A stretch of 64,000 nt of DNA. It comes from Paenibacillus sp. URB8-2 (GTDB lineage Bacteria > Bacillota > Bacilli > Paenibacillales > Paenibacillaceae). The stretch's first letter is position 1. Every line of letters starts with the position of its first letter. Of this stretch, positions 24,195 through 31,982 are shown in pieces. The stretch is taken from assembly GCF_013393385.1 (NCBI RefSeq), contig NZ_AP023239.1:3286001-3350000 (forward strand). The letters run 5' to 3'. The position numbers were made by a program, and so were the translations under genes. A model generated the notes under the pieces. The model was not told where the DNA came from. It worked only from the letters and a program-made list of their open reading frames with translations, and searched no databases.

Positions 24195-24992
24195 ATGTGG
24201 CACACCGCCGTCGCGACATTGGTCAGGAACCAAAGGTCCAATCTCAGAGCTTATCCCTGGACGTTTACATTCGGCCATATTATTGATGGAACGTATCTCG
24301 TTCTCGTCTCTTATTTTTCCTATGTTTATTTAATTAAAGGCGATATTCAATCCCAGTTTGCCGCCTACACAGGCACCTCCGATTATTTGACGTATGTGAT
24401 TATCGGCGGGGCGCTGAATCTTTTTTCGGTCAGCATGATGATGAATGTTTCGAGAGCGCTGATTACGGAGTGGCGGGAAGGGACACTGGAAGCGCTGCTG
24501 CTCTCCCCTTCCAGCCGTTTCGGTTATTTTGCGGGCACTGCCGTTCAGCAGCTGTTCCGCAGTCTGTTCGAGCTTGCCGTCGTACTGATTTTCGGAATTG
24601 CGGCAGGTTTGAGGCTGCCTCATTTCGATGCTTTTTCGGTGCTGATCGGCATCTTCGCCTATTTGTTGTCCTGCTTTACGATGGGACTTCTGCTGGGCTG
24701 CGTGATGCTGTATTCGCGGGATACTTTTTTTGTGCAAAATACGCTGTTCGCGTTCACCGCACTGCTGTGCGGGTTTCAGTTCCCCCGGGAGTACCTTCCC
24801 GAAGCTCTTCGGATCGCAGGGGAAGTGTTTCCTTTAACCGATGCGCTGGGGCTGCTGCGCGGCAGTCTGATGACAGGCGGGGTTATCCGGTTTGGCGATA
24901 TTATCCCCGTCCTGCTGCTGTGCGCTGTCTATATCACGCTTGCGCTATGGAGCGGCAGAAGAATTGAACGGAGAATGTTCGAGCGGTATTGA
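24195..24992 (+). CDS. ABC-2 type exporter permease
   Basis: A 265-residue membrane protein with six hydrophobic segments and the ABC-2 pattern: WREGTLEALLLSPSSRFGYF after the second segment, and PLTDALGLLRGSLM near the C-terminus. The ATG at 24195 follows AGGAG; TTG 24189 two codons upstream is also possible. First permease of a two-permease exporter; the ATPase follows. Confidence 0.85.
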   Translation: MWHTAVATLVRNQRSNLRAYPWTFTFGHIIDGTYLVLVSYFSYVYLIKGDIQSQFAAYTGTSDYLTYVIIGGALNLFSVSMMMNVSRALITEWREGTLEALLLSPSSRFGYFAGTAVQQLFRSLFELAVVLIFGIAAGLRLPHFDAFSVLIGIFAYLLSCFTMGLLLGCVMLYSRDTFFVQNTLFAFTALLCGFQFPREYLPEALRIAGEVFPLTDALGLLRGSLMTGGVIRFGDIIPVLLLCAVYITLALWSGRRIERRMFERY

Positions 24993-25031
24993 GAGGGAAA
25001 ATGCCCGATTAAGAAGAAAGGTTGTGAAGGT

Positions 25032-26060
25032 ATGATCGCTATGAACGAGGTTACCAAAATATACGAAACCAAGAACAGACTTGGCTGGTTCCGATCGGAA
25101 CGGGTAAAGACCGAGGCGGTTAAATCATTGTCGCTTACCCTTGAGCCAGGACAAATAACCGGCCTGCTGGGGCTTAACGGAGCCGGCAAAACGACGACCA
25201 TCCGCATGCTGTCCACCCTGCTTGATCCGACGGAAGGCAACATTGAGGTGGACGGTCTAGAGATGGACCGCAACCGCACCGCTATTCAGCAAAAAGTGAA
25301 TATGATCGCCGGCGGCGAAAGGATGCTGTATTGGCGGCTCACGGGCAGGGAAAATCTCCAATATTTCGGGTCTTTATACGGTCTGGACTCTGGCCGTCTC
25401 CGGCTGGAAAGCGACCGGCTGCTGACCGAGGTAGGTCTTTCCGAGGCGGCTGACCGTCCGGTGGAGCAGTATTCCAAAGGCATGAAGCAGCGGCTGCAAA
25501 TCGCAAGAGGACTCATCAATGACCCGAAATATCTGTTTCTGGATGAGCCGACGCTTGGCCTTGACGCGCCCATAGCCAGACAGCTGCGCGGGATGGTCCG
25601 CAGTCTTGCGAAAGAACGGGGAAAAGGCATTCTGCTGACCAGCCACTACTTGCAGGAAGTAGAAGAGCTGTGCGACACCGTATATGTGCTAAACCGCGGG
25701 GAGCTGCTGATGTGCGACACTCCGGACCGCATTGTGGCAAGAGTGGCGGGCATGCAAACGGCTCATTTTGAATTGACGGGCTGGAGGGATGAGCTGAATC
25801 CTCTGCTGATGGAGTACCTGCACACCGAATTCGGGCTAAACCGGAAGGAATGGACGGAGCTACATGCGCCTTCTGCCGATTCCAGCTCTTCCCTCGGGGA
25901 ACCCGTCCGATTGACCTTAAAAAGCCGCTCGGCCGACAAGCTCATCACCAAGCTTTTGCCCTGGACAGCCGAAAATGGACTAAAGGTCGTTTCCTTTTCC
26001 GCCGAAAAGCCCAATCTTGAGGATGCCATCATTCTGCTGTCGGAAGGAAAAGTGTCATGA
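25032..26060 (+). CDS. ABC-2 type exporter ATP-binding protein
   Basis: A 342-residue ATPase. Walker A GLNGAGKT is near residue 50, the signature is YSKGMKQRLQIARGL, Walker B YLFLDEPTLGLD, and the H-loop STSH-like LTSHYLQEVEEL. The C-terminal 100 residues are typical of the DrrA/NodI group. It overlaps the next gene by four bases (ATGA), so the two are translationally coupled. The cargo is unknown. Confidence 0.9.
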   Translation: MIAMNEVTKIYETKNRLGWFRSERVKTEAVKSLSLTLEPGQITGLLGLNGAGKTTTIRMLSTLLDPTEGNIEVDGLEMDRNRTAIQQKVNMIAGGERMLYWRLTGRENLQYFGSLYGLDSGRLRLESDRLLTEVGLSEAADRPVEQYSKGMKQRLQIARGLINDPKYLFLDEPTLGLDAPIARQLRGMVRSLAKERGKGILLTSHYLQEVEELCDTVYVLNRGELLMCDTPDRIVARVAGMQTAHFELTGWRDELNPLLMEYLHTEFGLNRKEWTELHAPSADSSSSLGEPVRLTLKSRSADKLITKLLPWTAENGLKVVSFSAEKPNLEDAIILLSEGKVS

Positions 26061-26875
26061 AGCTGCGCGGCTATATGATCTCGCTCCGGGCGGAAATTCT
26101 GAAACAGCACAGAAGCCGCACTCGGGGAAAAGCCGTATTTTTCTCGATGCTGCTCTGGCCTGGCTTTGCTTTTCTGACCTCCTACTACGCGATGCAGCCC
26201 TATCGGACGGGTGAAGGCTCGGCGTTATCCATGGTAATTCCGCCAGGCGGAATTCCGCTATTCCTGCTAAGCGGCTATCTGGTGTTTCAGCTGTTCTGGA
26301 CCACCGTCCATTCAGCTTGGCTGTTTGAGCAGGAGCGCAAACAGAGCACATTGGAAATCATTTTTTTGACATCCTCACCCAAAATGGCCTTTCTATTCGG
26401 CCGCTCCCTATATTCCCTGTTCAACGGAATTTGGATGTTCGCGGCGTTCTCCTTCCTGACCTTTTGGTTTGTCGCCGATCCCGGACAGGTGAAATGGGCC
26501 GTTCTGCTGCCGGTGCTGGCGCTTATCGTATGCTCTGCGGTCATCTGGGGAGCGATGCTCAGCGCCGTCTCCCTGTTCTCCCGTGACTCCGGCCTGCTGT
26601 ATTACATTTTTCAGGCTCCGATGGAGCTGTTCGGGGGTGTGCGCATCCCCCCTTCCGTCTTTCCGGTGTGGGCAAAAGGACTTTCTCTGCTCTTTCCGGT
26701 TACCTACAGCCTGATCCTCGTTCGAGGGGCACTGTACGGAAATACCGGCGGACAATGGATGTGGGCGCTTGTCGTGCTGATTGCTGCCGATGCCGCGCTT
26801 GTATGGCTGACGGGGTACCTATTGGCAAGGGCTGAGAGGCATGCAAGACTCAAGGGAAACTGGAGTTTGTTCTGA
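26057..26875 (+). CDS. ABC-2 type exporter permease (second)
   Basis: A 272-residue permease with six hydrophobic segments, an EQERKQSTLEIIFLTSSPKM loop matching ABC-2 permeases, and LFPVTYSLILVRG near the end. Its start overlaps the stop of the ATPase gene. With the 24195 gene it forms the membrane part of an ABC-2 exporter. Confidence 0.85.
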   Translation: MKLRGYMISLRAEILKQHRSRTRGKAVFFSMLLWPGFAFLTSYYAMQPYRTGEGSALSMVIPPGGIPLFLLSGYLVFQLFWTTVHSAWLFEQERKQSTLEIIFLTSSPKMAFLFGRSLYSLFNGIWMFAAFSFLTFWFVADPGQVKWAVLLPVLALIVCSAVIWGAMLSAVSLFSRDSGLLYYIFQAPMELFGGVRIPPSVFPVWAKGLSLLFPVTYSLILVRGALYGNTGGQWMWALVVLIAADAALVWLTGYLLARAERHARLKGNWSLF

Positions 26876-26888
26876 ATTAAAGCGTGGA

Positions 26889-26945
26889 AAAAGGGGCTCC
26901 CAACCGTTCGTCATCTTCTACGGTATCGGGAAAGCCCCTTCTCTT
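26889..26945. terminator. convergent terminator
   Basis: AAAAAGGGGCTCCC pairs with a GGGAAAGCCCCTT arm and TCTCTT follows on the plus strand. It separates the ABC operon from the nitrogenase-like operon arriving on the minus strand. Confidence 0.75.
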
Positions 26946-26957
26946 GTGTTCAATCGT

Positions 26958-28283
26958 TTAACGATACGTGCCCAGCACTCGGTCATAAATGTCCTCGATC
27001 AGCCGCAATCCGCCGTTATAACCTGCATAGCCGCAGTTTAATACCAGCCTGTAAGTGATCGGCACGCTGACTGGAAGCAGATCAGCCCCGATATCGACAG
27101 CCAGATCACGTTCCCAGCCGCTTCCGAGAATCAGCGCCCGCTGCTTCGGACTGCTCTTCCTGATGTTTTCCTGGATTTCCCCGCCATCCACCGAGAATTC
27201 CACCTTCGCCGACCTTCTGTCGGAGATACGGCGGAACTGCTCACGGATTCCTTCGCGGTACTGTTCTGGAGTATCATCGACAATGTATTGAACGTCCGCC
27301 GGAATAATGCCCAGCTCATTCAATAAATATTTGGAAAAGCCTACGGCGTAAGTTGCGTCGAGGATCGTGTAAAATAAACGCGGAATTCCGTAACGGAACT
27401 CCAGCATGAAATCGGCCGTACGTTCGATATGCGTATAGAATTTACGTTCTTCATCCGCGATGAATTTCTCAGCCTTTTCACGGTCCACGCTGGCGCCGAA
27501 TGCCGCAACCTCCCTCAGGAAACGGCCAGTCTCCAACCCTCCAACCGGCAAATAGGGAAAATGATAAAACGGCGTTCCGTATTTCCGCTTGAGCAGCTTG
27601 GCGCTTTTCAGTCCCGGCCATGCGGAAACGACAATATTAAATTCGGCCTGAGGTACGGTAAGCCACTCGGATACGCCGCCCGATTCGGGACCGAAAAGGA
27701 TATTCGGTGTGAGACCTATGCCTGTCAGCAGCCGTTTGATCTCCTGCAAGTTGCCGATCCAATATGGGTCCTGGTACGGAATGGAGGCAAATACATTGAC
27801 CAGTCCTGGTATGACTTGATCTTTGGCAGGCGCATACCGGTCGACGTACTGCTCGATAATCGCCTTGATGATAAGGTCATGGCTGACATAGTTATTGCTC
27901 TTGAAGCCGCCAGTCTCCGCGAACACAATCGGCTTACCGAGATTTTGAAATTCACGGGTCACCTGGCCGACATCATCTCCGACAATATCGGAGGTGCAGC
28001 CGGTGAGCACGACGAACAGGTCGGCGTCAATGACCTTGAACGCTCCGTCAATGACACCCTTCAGTTTCTTCTCGCCGCCAAATACCACCTCAGATTCGCT
28101 GGCATTGGTGCAGGGGATCGTACTGCCTCCCGCATAGCCTTCACCTTGCCCGAGCAGGCCGTGGATTTTGGTGCTGCAGCCCGGTCCGGCATGAACGATG
28201 GGCACGGCCCGCTGGATTGCGATGACCGTCTGCTGAACGCCCAGCGCGCAGGAATACCTCGGCTGTTCAATAAGCTTTGACAT
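26958..28283 (-). CDS. nitrogenase-like component 1, NifK-like (beta) subunit
   Basis: A 441-residue homologue of NifK/BchB-type proteins. The three P-cluster cysteines of the beta subunit are present: Cys12 (RYSCALG), Cys36 (VHAGPGCSTK) and Cys96 (LTGCTSDIVGDD). An EVVFGGEKKLK motif follows, as in NifK. The protein is shorter than NifK (about 520) and lacks its N-terminal extension. It is translated with an overlap of 17 bases after the NifD-like gene, so the two form a heterotetramer partner pair. The operon contains an O-acetylhomoserine sulfhydrylase. It is not clearly nitrogenase NifK; a methylthio-alkane-reductase-like or another group IV nitrogenase-like role is more likely. Confidence 0.85.
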   Translation of the reverse strand: MSKLIEQPRYSCALGVQQTVIAIQRAVPIVHAGPGCSTKIHGLLGQGEGYAGGSTIPCTNASESEVVFGGEKKLKGVIDGAFKVIDADLFVVLTGCTSDIVGDDVGQVTREFQNLGKPIVFAETGGFKSNNYVSHDLIIKAIIEQYVDRYAPAKDQVIPGLVNVFASIPYQDPYWIGNLQEIKRLLTGIGLTPNILFGPESGGVSEWLTVPQAEFNIVVSAWPGLKSAKLLKRKYGTPFYHFPYLPVGGLETGRFLREVAAFGASVDREKAEKFIADEERKFYTHIERTADFMLEFRYGIPRLFYTILDATYAVGFSKYLLNELGIIPADVQYIVDDTPEQYREGIREQFRRISDRRSAKVEFSVDGGEIQENIRKSSPKQRALILGSGWERDLAVDIGADLLPVSVPITYRLVLNCGYAGYNGGLRLIEDIYDRVLGTYR

Positions 28284-29748
28284 GAGTGTTGCCTCCCAAA
28301 AAAGTGTATGGATCTTGCTCCAGCCACCATTTGGTGTAAGGCATGGAACTGTGTTTCGCCAGGTTGGTCACAAACTCCCGGTTGTCGAGCGTCTCTAAAA
28401 TGCGTTCCGCATAATTAAGCAGCCCCTGATAACCCCAGCTGAAATGTTCATCCCCGATCAGCAGCGTAGGAATGCCAAGCTTCGCACCCCAGAGCGTCAT
28501 TCCCCCATGACGGGCGATCATCAGGTCCGGACGGATGCGATTCAGAATATTGACCAGTTCGTAAGCCTGCTTGTTGCAGACGTTGTATCCCTTTATATCC
28601 CCGTATGTCTTGACCGTGTGATCCAGCATATCCGCCGCGGAACTCTCATTGTCATAAATGGGATCATGATGGAAAATAGCTGCGCCCTGCACATCGATCC
28701 CGAGTTCACGAAGCAAGGCGATCAGAGCATGGCCGTGGGCCGACCCCGCCGTTAAATAGCAGGTTGTACCTGTAAGCTTAGCCCGGTACTCTTCCAACTT
28801 CGGCAGTACAGCGGCTCGCTCCTCAAGTATAATTTCCTCGATCTCGTCTTCACGGTCCAGAACGCGTCCCAGCTCGCGCATCCAGGCATCCGTTCCCGCC
28901 AAACCGTAAGCCATTGGAGCCTTGATCTCCGGCACTCCGTATACTTGCTCCAGCGCGGCTCCCATATAGGTTCCAAGCGTAGGACAAATCTGAATCGTTG
29001 CGGCAGCCTCGGAAATGGTTTCCAGCTGACTTACTGTGGAGAAGGGAACGACGTAGTTCGCTTCGTAGCCCAAGCGGTTCAGCAGCTTCGAGAATACATC
29101 ACTGCCCCAGAAATTGATGATATTCACTTTATTCGTCCGCTTCTGCGGAGGCTTTACAATCTTGCGCACGATAGAGTGGTAGGCGGCGTCAAAGCCGGAG
29201 GTCCAGATTTTGGATCTGAAACCCTCGCAGACACAGTTGACAACCGGTATGCCGAGCTCTTTCGTCATCCGGTCTGTGACACTTTCCACATCTTCTCCTA
29301 TGATCCCCGAGGCGCAGGACGTAGTGACGAAAATCGCATTCGGCTTTACCCTGTCATACGCGAGGCGTATCGTCTTCTCCAGCTTGGATAGGGCACCGAA
29401 GACCGTATCCATTTCCTCGATATTTGTATTGAAATATCTGCCAATGGCCGGCGGAAGATCACGCTCCATCTGTCCGACCCGGTAAACAAAATTAAAGCCG
29501 AAGAAATCCCCGGCACAGCCGACGGGCGCATGGTTAACCATCGCCGCATCCCGAATCATGGATAATTGGCAAAAAGCGTTCCCTGAGCTGCAGCCCATGC
29601 ATTGGCTGAAAGAACGGGTGCCGTCCTTGAGACAGCCGTTGCTGGAGCAGTCGACCAGTTCTCCCGCGGTGCCGGCAAAGCCCGTTATCGAACCCAGACG
29701 CTTCTCGCGCACCGGGACCTCGGTTAAATTCAAGTTCACTTTCGGCAT
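28267..29748 (-). CDS. nitrogenase-like component 1, NifD-like (alpha) subunit
   Basis: A 493-residue NifD-type protein. P-cluster ligands correspond to Cys53 (CMGCSSG), Cys78 (HAPVGCAG) and Cys145 (TTSCASGIIGEDVESV). The cofactor ligands correspond to Cys255 (IQICPTLGTYM) and His435 (DEHFSWGYQG), so a NifB-derived iron-sulfur cofactor is plausible. The positions equal to Gln191 and His195 of NifD are Trp182 and Phe186, so N2 fixation is unlikely. Extra cysteines (34, 39, 50, 60) cluster near the N-terminus. First of the D-K pair, downstream of the sulfhydrylase gene. Confidence 0.85.
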   Translation of the reverse strand: MPKVNLNLTEVPVREKRLGSITGFAGTAGELVDCSSNGCLKDGTRSFSQCMGCSSGNAFCQLSMIRDAAMVNHAPVGCAGDFFGFNFVYRVGQMERDLPPAIGRYFNTNIEEMDTVFGALSKLEKTIRLAYDRVKPNAIFVTTSCASGIIGEDVESVTDRMTKELGIPVVNCVCEGFRSKIWTSGFDAAYHSIVRKIVKPPQKRTNKVNIINFWGSDVFSKLLNRLGYEANYVVPFSTVSQLETISEAAATIQICPTLGTYMGAALEQVYGVPEIKAPMAYGLAGTDAWMRELGRVLDREDEIEEIILEERAAVLPKLEEYRAKLTGTTCYLTAGSAHGHALIALLRELGIDVQGAAIFHHDPIYDNESSAADMLDHTVKTYGDIKGYNVCNKQAYELVNILNRIRPDLMIARHGGMTLWGAKLGIPTLLIGDEHFSWGYQGLLNYAERILETLDNREFVTNLAKHSSMPYTKWWLEQDPYTFLGGNTHVKAY

Positions 29749-29805
29749 GTCCTCTCCTCCTTTGCGTTATAAAATATTCCTGCTGAATTGAAGGCACCAG
29801 AAACG

Positions 29806-31125
29806 CTACACCAGTGTCTCCACAAAAGCTTTCTCGAACGCCTGCTCCAAATCGGCGATCAAATCGTCGGCATTCTCCAAACCAATGGAAAGACGGATCG
29901 TTTCCGGCTTGATTCCGGCTAAAATCTGTTCTTCCGCGTTCAGTTCGCCATGCGTCGTCTTCGGCGAATTGATAATCAGCGACCGGGCATCTCCCACATT
30001 GGCATGATAACTGAACAGTTCCACCGAATTGAGGAAGATCTTGAGCTGCTCATCGTTTCCTGTGAAGCCAAAGGAGAAGATCGAACCGGCGCCTTTCGGG
30101 AAATACTTGTCGGCCAGTGTTTTGTACGGATTGCCTTCGGCGGCGGGATGGTTAACCCAGCTTACTTTGTCGTTTCCTTGAAGATACTGTACAATTTTCA
30201 GCGCGTTCGACACCTGCTTGTCAATCCGCTCCGACAGCGTAACAATGCCTTGAATCAGCAGGAAAGCATCGAACGGGCTGAGCGAAGCTCCAAAATAAGC
30301 CAGATAACTGAGCCGTATTCTTGTCGTAAACGGGGCATCCGGGAACACCTCAAGAATGCTGCGTTCGCGCCCTGTATTCTGATCTCTCAGCAAGAACTGT
30401 GGCTCTTGAAAGTGCGGGAATTTTCCGTTGTCCCAGTTAAATTGGCCGTTCTCCACGATGACCCCGCCGAGTGTCGTTCCATGGCCCCCGATCGCTTTGG
30501 TCGCCGAGTAAATGATAATGTCCGCTCCATGAGCAAAAGAGTCGAATAAATACGGAGTACCGAACGTATTGTCGATAACCAGCGGAATCCCGTTGTCATG
30601 CGCAACCTTGGCGATGGCTTCAACGTCCAGGATCGTCGCATTCGGGTTGCTGATGCTCTCAATCAGCACCGCTTTGGTATCCGGTCCGATGGCTTGGCGG
30701 AAGGATTCCGGATCATCCGAGTTCTCTACAAAATCGACTTGGACGCCGAATTTAGGGAATAGGCGCTTGATGGCGTCAAAGGTTCCTCCGTACAGCTGAG
30801 GCGTTGTTAAGATTCGCCCGCCCCCCTCTGCCAGGTTCAGCAAAGTATAAGCAATCGCGGCCATTCCTGACGCGACGGCAACAGCACCGGTTCCTTTATC
30901 CAGAGCAGTCAACCGCTGCTCCAGCACATCTACGGTCGGATTCCCGATCCGTGTGTACAGGAAGCCCGCTTCCTCAAGACCGAACAATTTCTCGGCCCGT
31001 TCCACGCTGCCCAAATCGTATGAAGCCGTCTGATAAATCGGTACGGCAACCGCATAATTATGATCGCTGGATTGGTAGCCCGCTCTTACCTTTAATGTGT
31101 CAAAGCCCAATTGTTTCTCGCTCAT
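29806..31125 (-). CDS. O-acetylhomoserine sulfhydrylase (MetY-type)
   Basis: A 439-residue PLP-dependent Cys/Met metabolism enzyme, the length of bacterial O-acetylhomoserine aminocarboxypropyltransferases. The PLP-binding lysine lies in IIYSATKAIGGHG, and GYQSSDHNYAVAVPIYQTAS and the YTRIGNPTVDVLEQR segment are diagnostic. MetY enzymes take sulfide or methanethiol to make homocysteine or methionine directly. Its location between a NifX-like gene and the nitrogenase-like pair, with short gaps (39 and 57 bases), suggests that the thiol is supplied by that system. No SAM or T-box riboswitch is seen ahead of the operon. Confidence 0.92.
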   Translation of the reverse strand: MSEKQLGFDTLKVRAGYQSSDHNYAVAVPIYQTASYDLGSVERAEKLFGLEEAGFLYTRIGNPTVDVLEQRLTALDKGTGAVAVASGMAAIAYTLLNLAEGGGRILTTPQLYGGTFDAIKRLFPKFGVQVDFVENSDDPESFRQAIGPDTKAVLIESISNPNATILDVEAIAKVAHDNGIPLVIDNTFGTPYLFDSFAHGADIIIYSATKAIGGHGTTLGGVIVENGQFNWDNGKFPHFQEPQFLLRDQNTGRERSILEVFPDAPFTTRIRLSYLAYFGASLSPFDAFLLIQGIVTLSERIDKQVSNALKIVQYLQGNDKVSWVNHPAAEGNPYKTLADKYFPKGAGSIFSFGFTGNDEQLKIFLNSVELFSYHANVGDARSLIINSPKTTHGELNAEEQILAGIKPETIRLSIGLENADDLIADLEQAFEKAFVETLV

Positions 31126-31164
31126 ACAGGTCCCTCTTTTCGATTAATGTATTTGGATCAAGCC

Positions 31165-31515
31165 CTATTGTAAAATGGCTCCTCGGCCCGAATGAAGAAA
31201 GGCTAACAATCTGTCCAAAGCCTTTTCAATTGGGGCCTCGACGGCAAGAGCCGTAGTTCCCAGATTGTGGAGCACCGCCGCAGCGCCTGGACCGATCCGC
31301 CCGACAAGGACATATGAACAGTCAGCCAATGACTCGGCCACAGCCTGCAACCGGCTTTGCTCATGTCCGTTTTGACTGGCAGGATTGCCTATTTTCCGGT
31401 TTTCGCTCAGTACATACAAACCTTCTTCATCGACGTCGTAGATCATAAATCGGTCGCACTGGCCGAAGTGCTGGTCTACGGCATAACCGTCTGAACTGCC
31501 TACTGCCACTTTCAT
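31165..31515 (-). CDS. NifX/NifB-family cofactor carrier protein (dinitrogenase iron-molybdenum cofactor domain)
   Basis: A 116-residue member of the NifX/VnfX/MTH1175 fold. It shows MKVAVGSSDGYAVDQHFGQCDRF at the start (split here: VGSSDGYAVDQHFGQC) and GPGAAAVLHNLGTTALAVEAP in the second half. These domains carry or store NifB-derived iron-sulfur clusters. The ATG at 31515 follows GGAG and overlaps the stop of a 13-codon upstream frame. First proper gene of the MetY-D-K operon, which supports cofactor maturation as part of its job. Confidence 0.85.
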   Translation of the reverse strand: MKVAVGSSDGYAVDQHFGQCDRFMIYDVDEEGLYVLSENRKIGNPASQNGHEQSRLQAVAESLADCSYVLVGRIGPGAAAVLHNLGTTALAVEAPIEKALDRLLAFLHSGRGAILQ

Positions 31516-31553
31516 TCGTATCCCGTCTCCTTCAAAAAGATAAGTTCGTACAT
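31512..31553 (-). CDS. possible 13-aa leader peptide overlapping the NifX-like start
   Basis: ATG 31553 is preceded by GAGGAGGGGA (close spacing of three to four bases) and the TGA overlaps the next ATG as ATGA. Peptide MYELIFLKETGYE. It could couple translation to the NifX-like gene. No conserved regulatory codon run is seen, so this is tentative. Confidence 0.3.
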   Translation of the reverse strand: MYELIFLKETGYE

Positions 31554-31566
31554 TCCCCTCCTCGGT

Positions 31567-31602
31567 AAAACAAAGAGGCCCGCTCGTAAACAAAGCAGGC
31601 CT
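31567..31602 (-). terminator. terminator-like hairpin in the NifX-like leader
   Basis: AGGCC-GCT pairs with AGC-GGCCT around a T-rich loop, followed on the minus strand by CTTTGTTTT. It lies between the CRP/FNR-like box and the NifX-like gene and could act as an attenuator. Confidence 0.5.
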
Positions 31603-31621
31603 CCAATGGTTTTGGTCGGCG

Positions 31622-31637
31622 TGTGACAAATTTCACA
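31622..31637. promoter_or_regulatory. CRP/FNR-like box upstream of the nitrogenase-like operon
   Basis: TGTGACAAATTTCACA fits the TGTGA-N6-TCACA consensus of CRP/FNR proteins; in Bacillus the Fnr protein uses such sites under anaerobiosis. A closely matching pair lies ahead of the oxidoreductase operon at 35562 and 35609. No -10 box at the usual class II distance was recognised. Confidence 0.6.
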
Positions 31638-31654
31638 ACAATAGCCAAAATATT

Positions 31655-31753
31655 AAGAAGAAACGGCTTAGCCGTCCTCCGTAAAGGAGACATCCGTTTC
31701 TCGTAGAAATATAAGGCAATTTATAAGCGTGAAACTTAAAAATTTTTATAATT
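31655..31753 (+). repeat. structured repeat element, copy 2
   Basis: Matches the copy at 7773-7872. Stems here: ACGGC/GCCGT, GTC(C)TCC/GGAGAC, TTTCT/AGAAA and TAAG/CTTA. Compared with copy 1, pairs in the first two stems have changed together. It lies in the leader region of the nitrogenase-like operon, between a terminator and the CRP/FNR-like box. Confidence 0.7.
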
Positions 31754-31880
31754 AAAAAAGGCCGGAGCAATCCTGTCTGTCAGGAAGCATCCGGCCTGCG
31801 GTTAACCGCTCGGCTAAAAACTCTTTAATACCAATTGCTTTACTTTGTTTTAATATACCGATTAATATTGCATAATTCAA
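31754..31880 (-). ncRNA. short terminated leader or small RNA upstream of the nitrogenase-like operon
   Basis: On the minus strand TTGAAT (31875-31880), a 17-base spacer and TATATT (31852-31857) make a promoter. About 90 bases later a GGCCGGA/TCCGGCC hairpin (31760-31796) and six Ts (31754-31759) form a strong terminator. Between them lies the perfect palindrome GCGGTTAACCGC (31798-31809). No ORF with a ribosome binding site is seen. It may be a riboswitch-like attenuator of the operon or an independent small RNA. No known family fits. Confidence 0.45.
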
Positions 31881-31925
31881 TCCCTTAATCGTGAATTAAA
31901 TGTGATCTTTTGCAGAAAATAAATG

Positions 31926-31960
31926 AAAAACAGCAAGCCTCATAACGAGACTTGCTGTTC
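31926..31960 (-). terminator. terminator of the oxidoreductase operon
   Basis: GAACAGCAAG and CTTGCTGTT arms around a TCTCGTTATGAGG loop, with TTTTT on the minus strand, 23 bases after the PFOR alpha/beta stop. Confidence 0.85.
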
Positions 31961-31982
31961 GGATTAAGCGGTATAATGGTTC

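Noticed and set aside
31516..31982. SAM (S-box) or T-box riboswitch upstream of the NifX-MetY operon
   Set aside because: None of the conserved core sequences (GAGGGA/CCCGAUGAAACC-type or the GGGUGGNACCGCG box) is present in either orientation.
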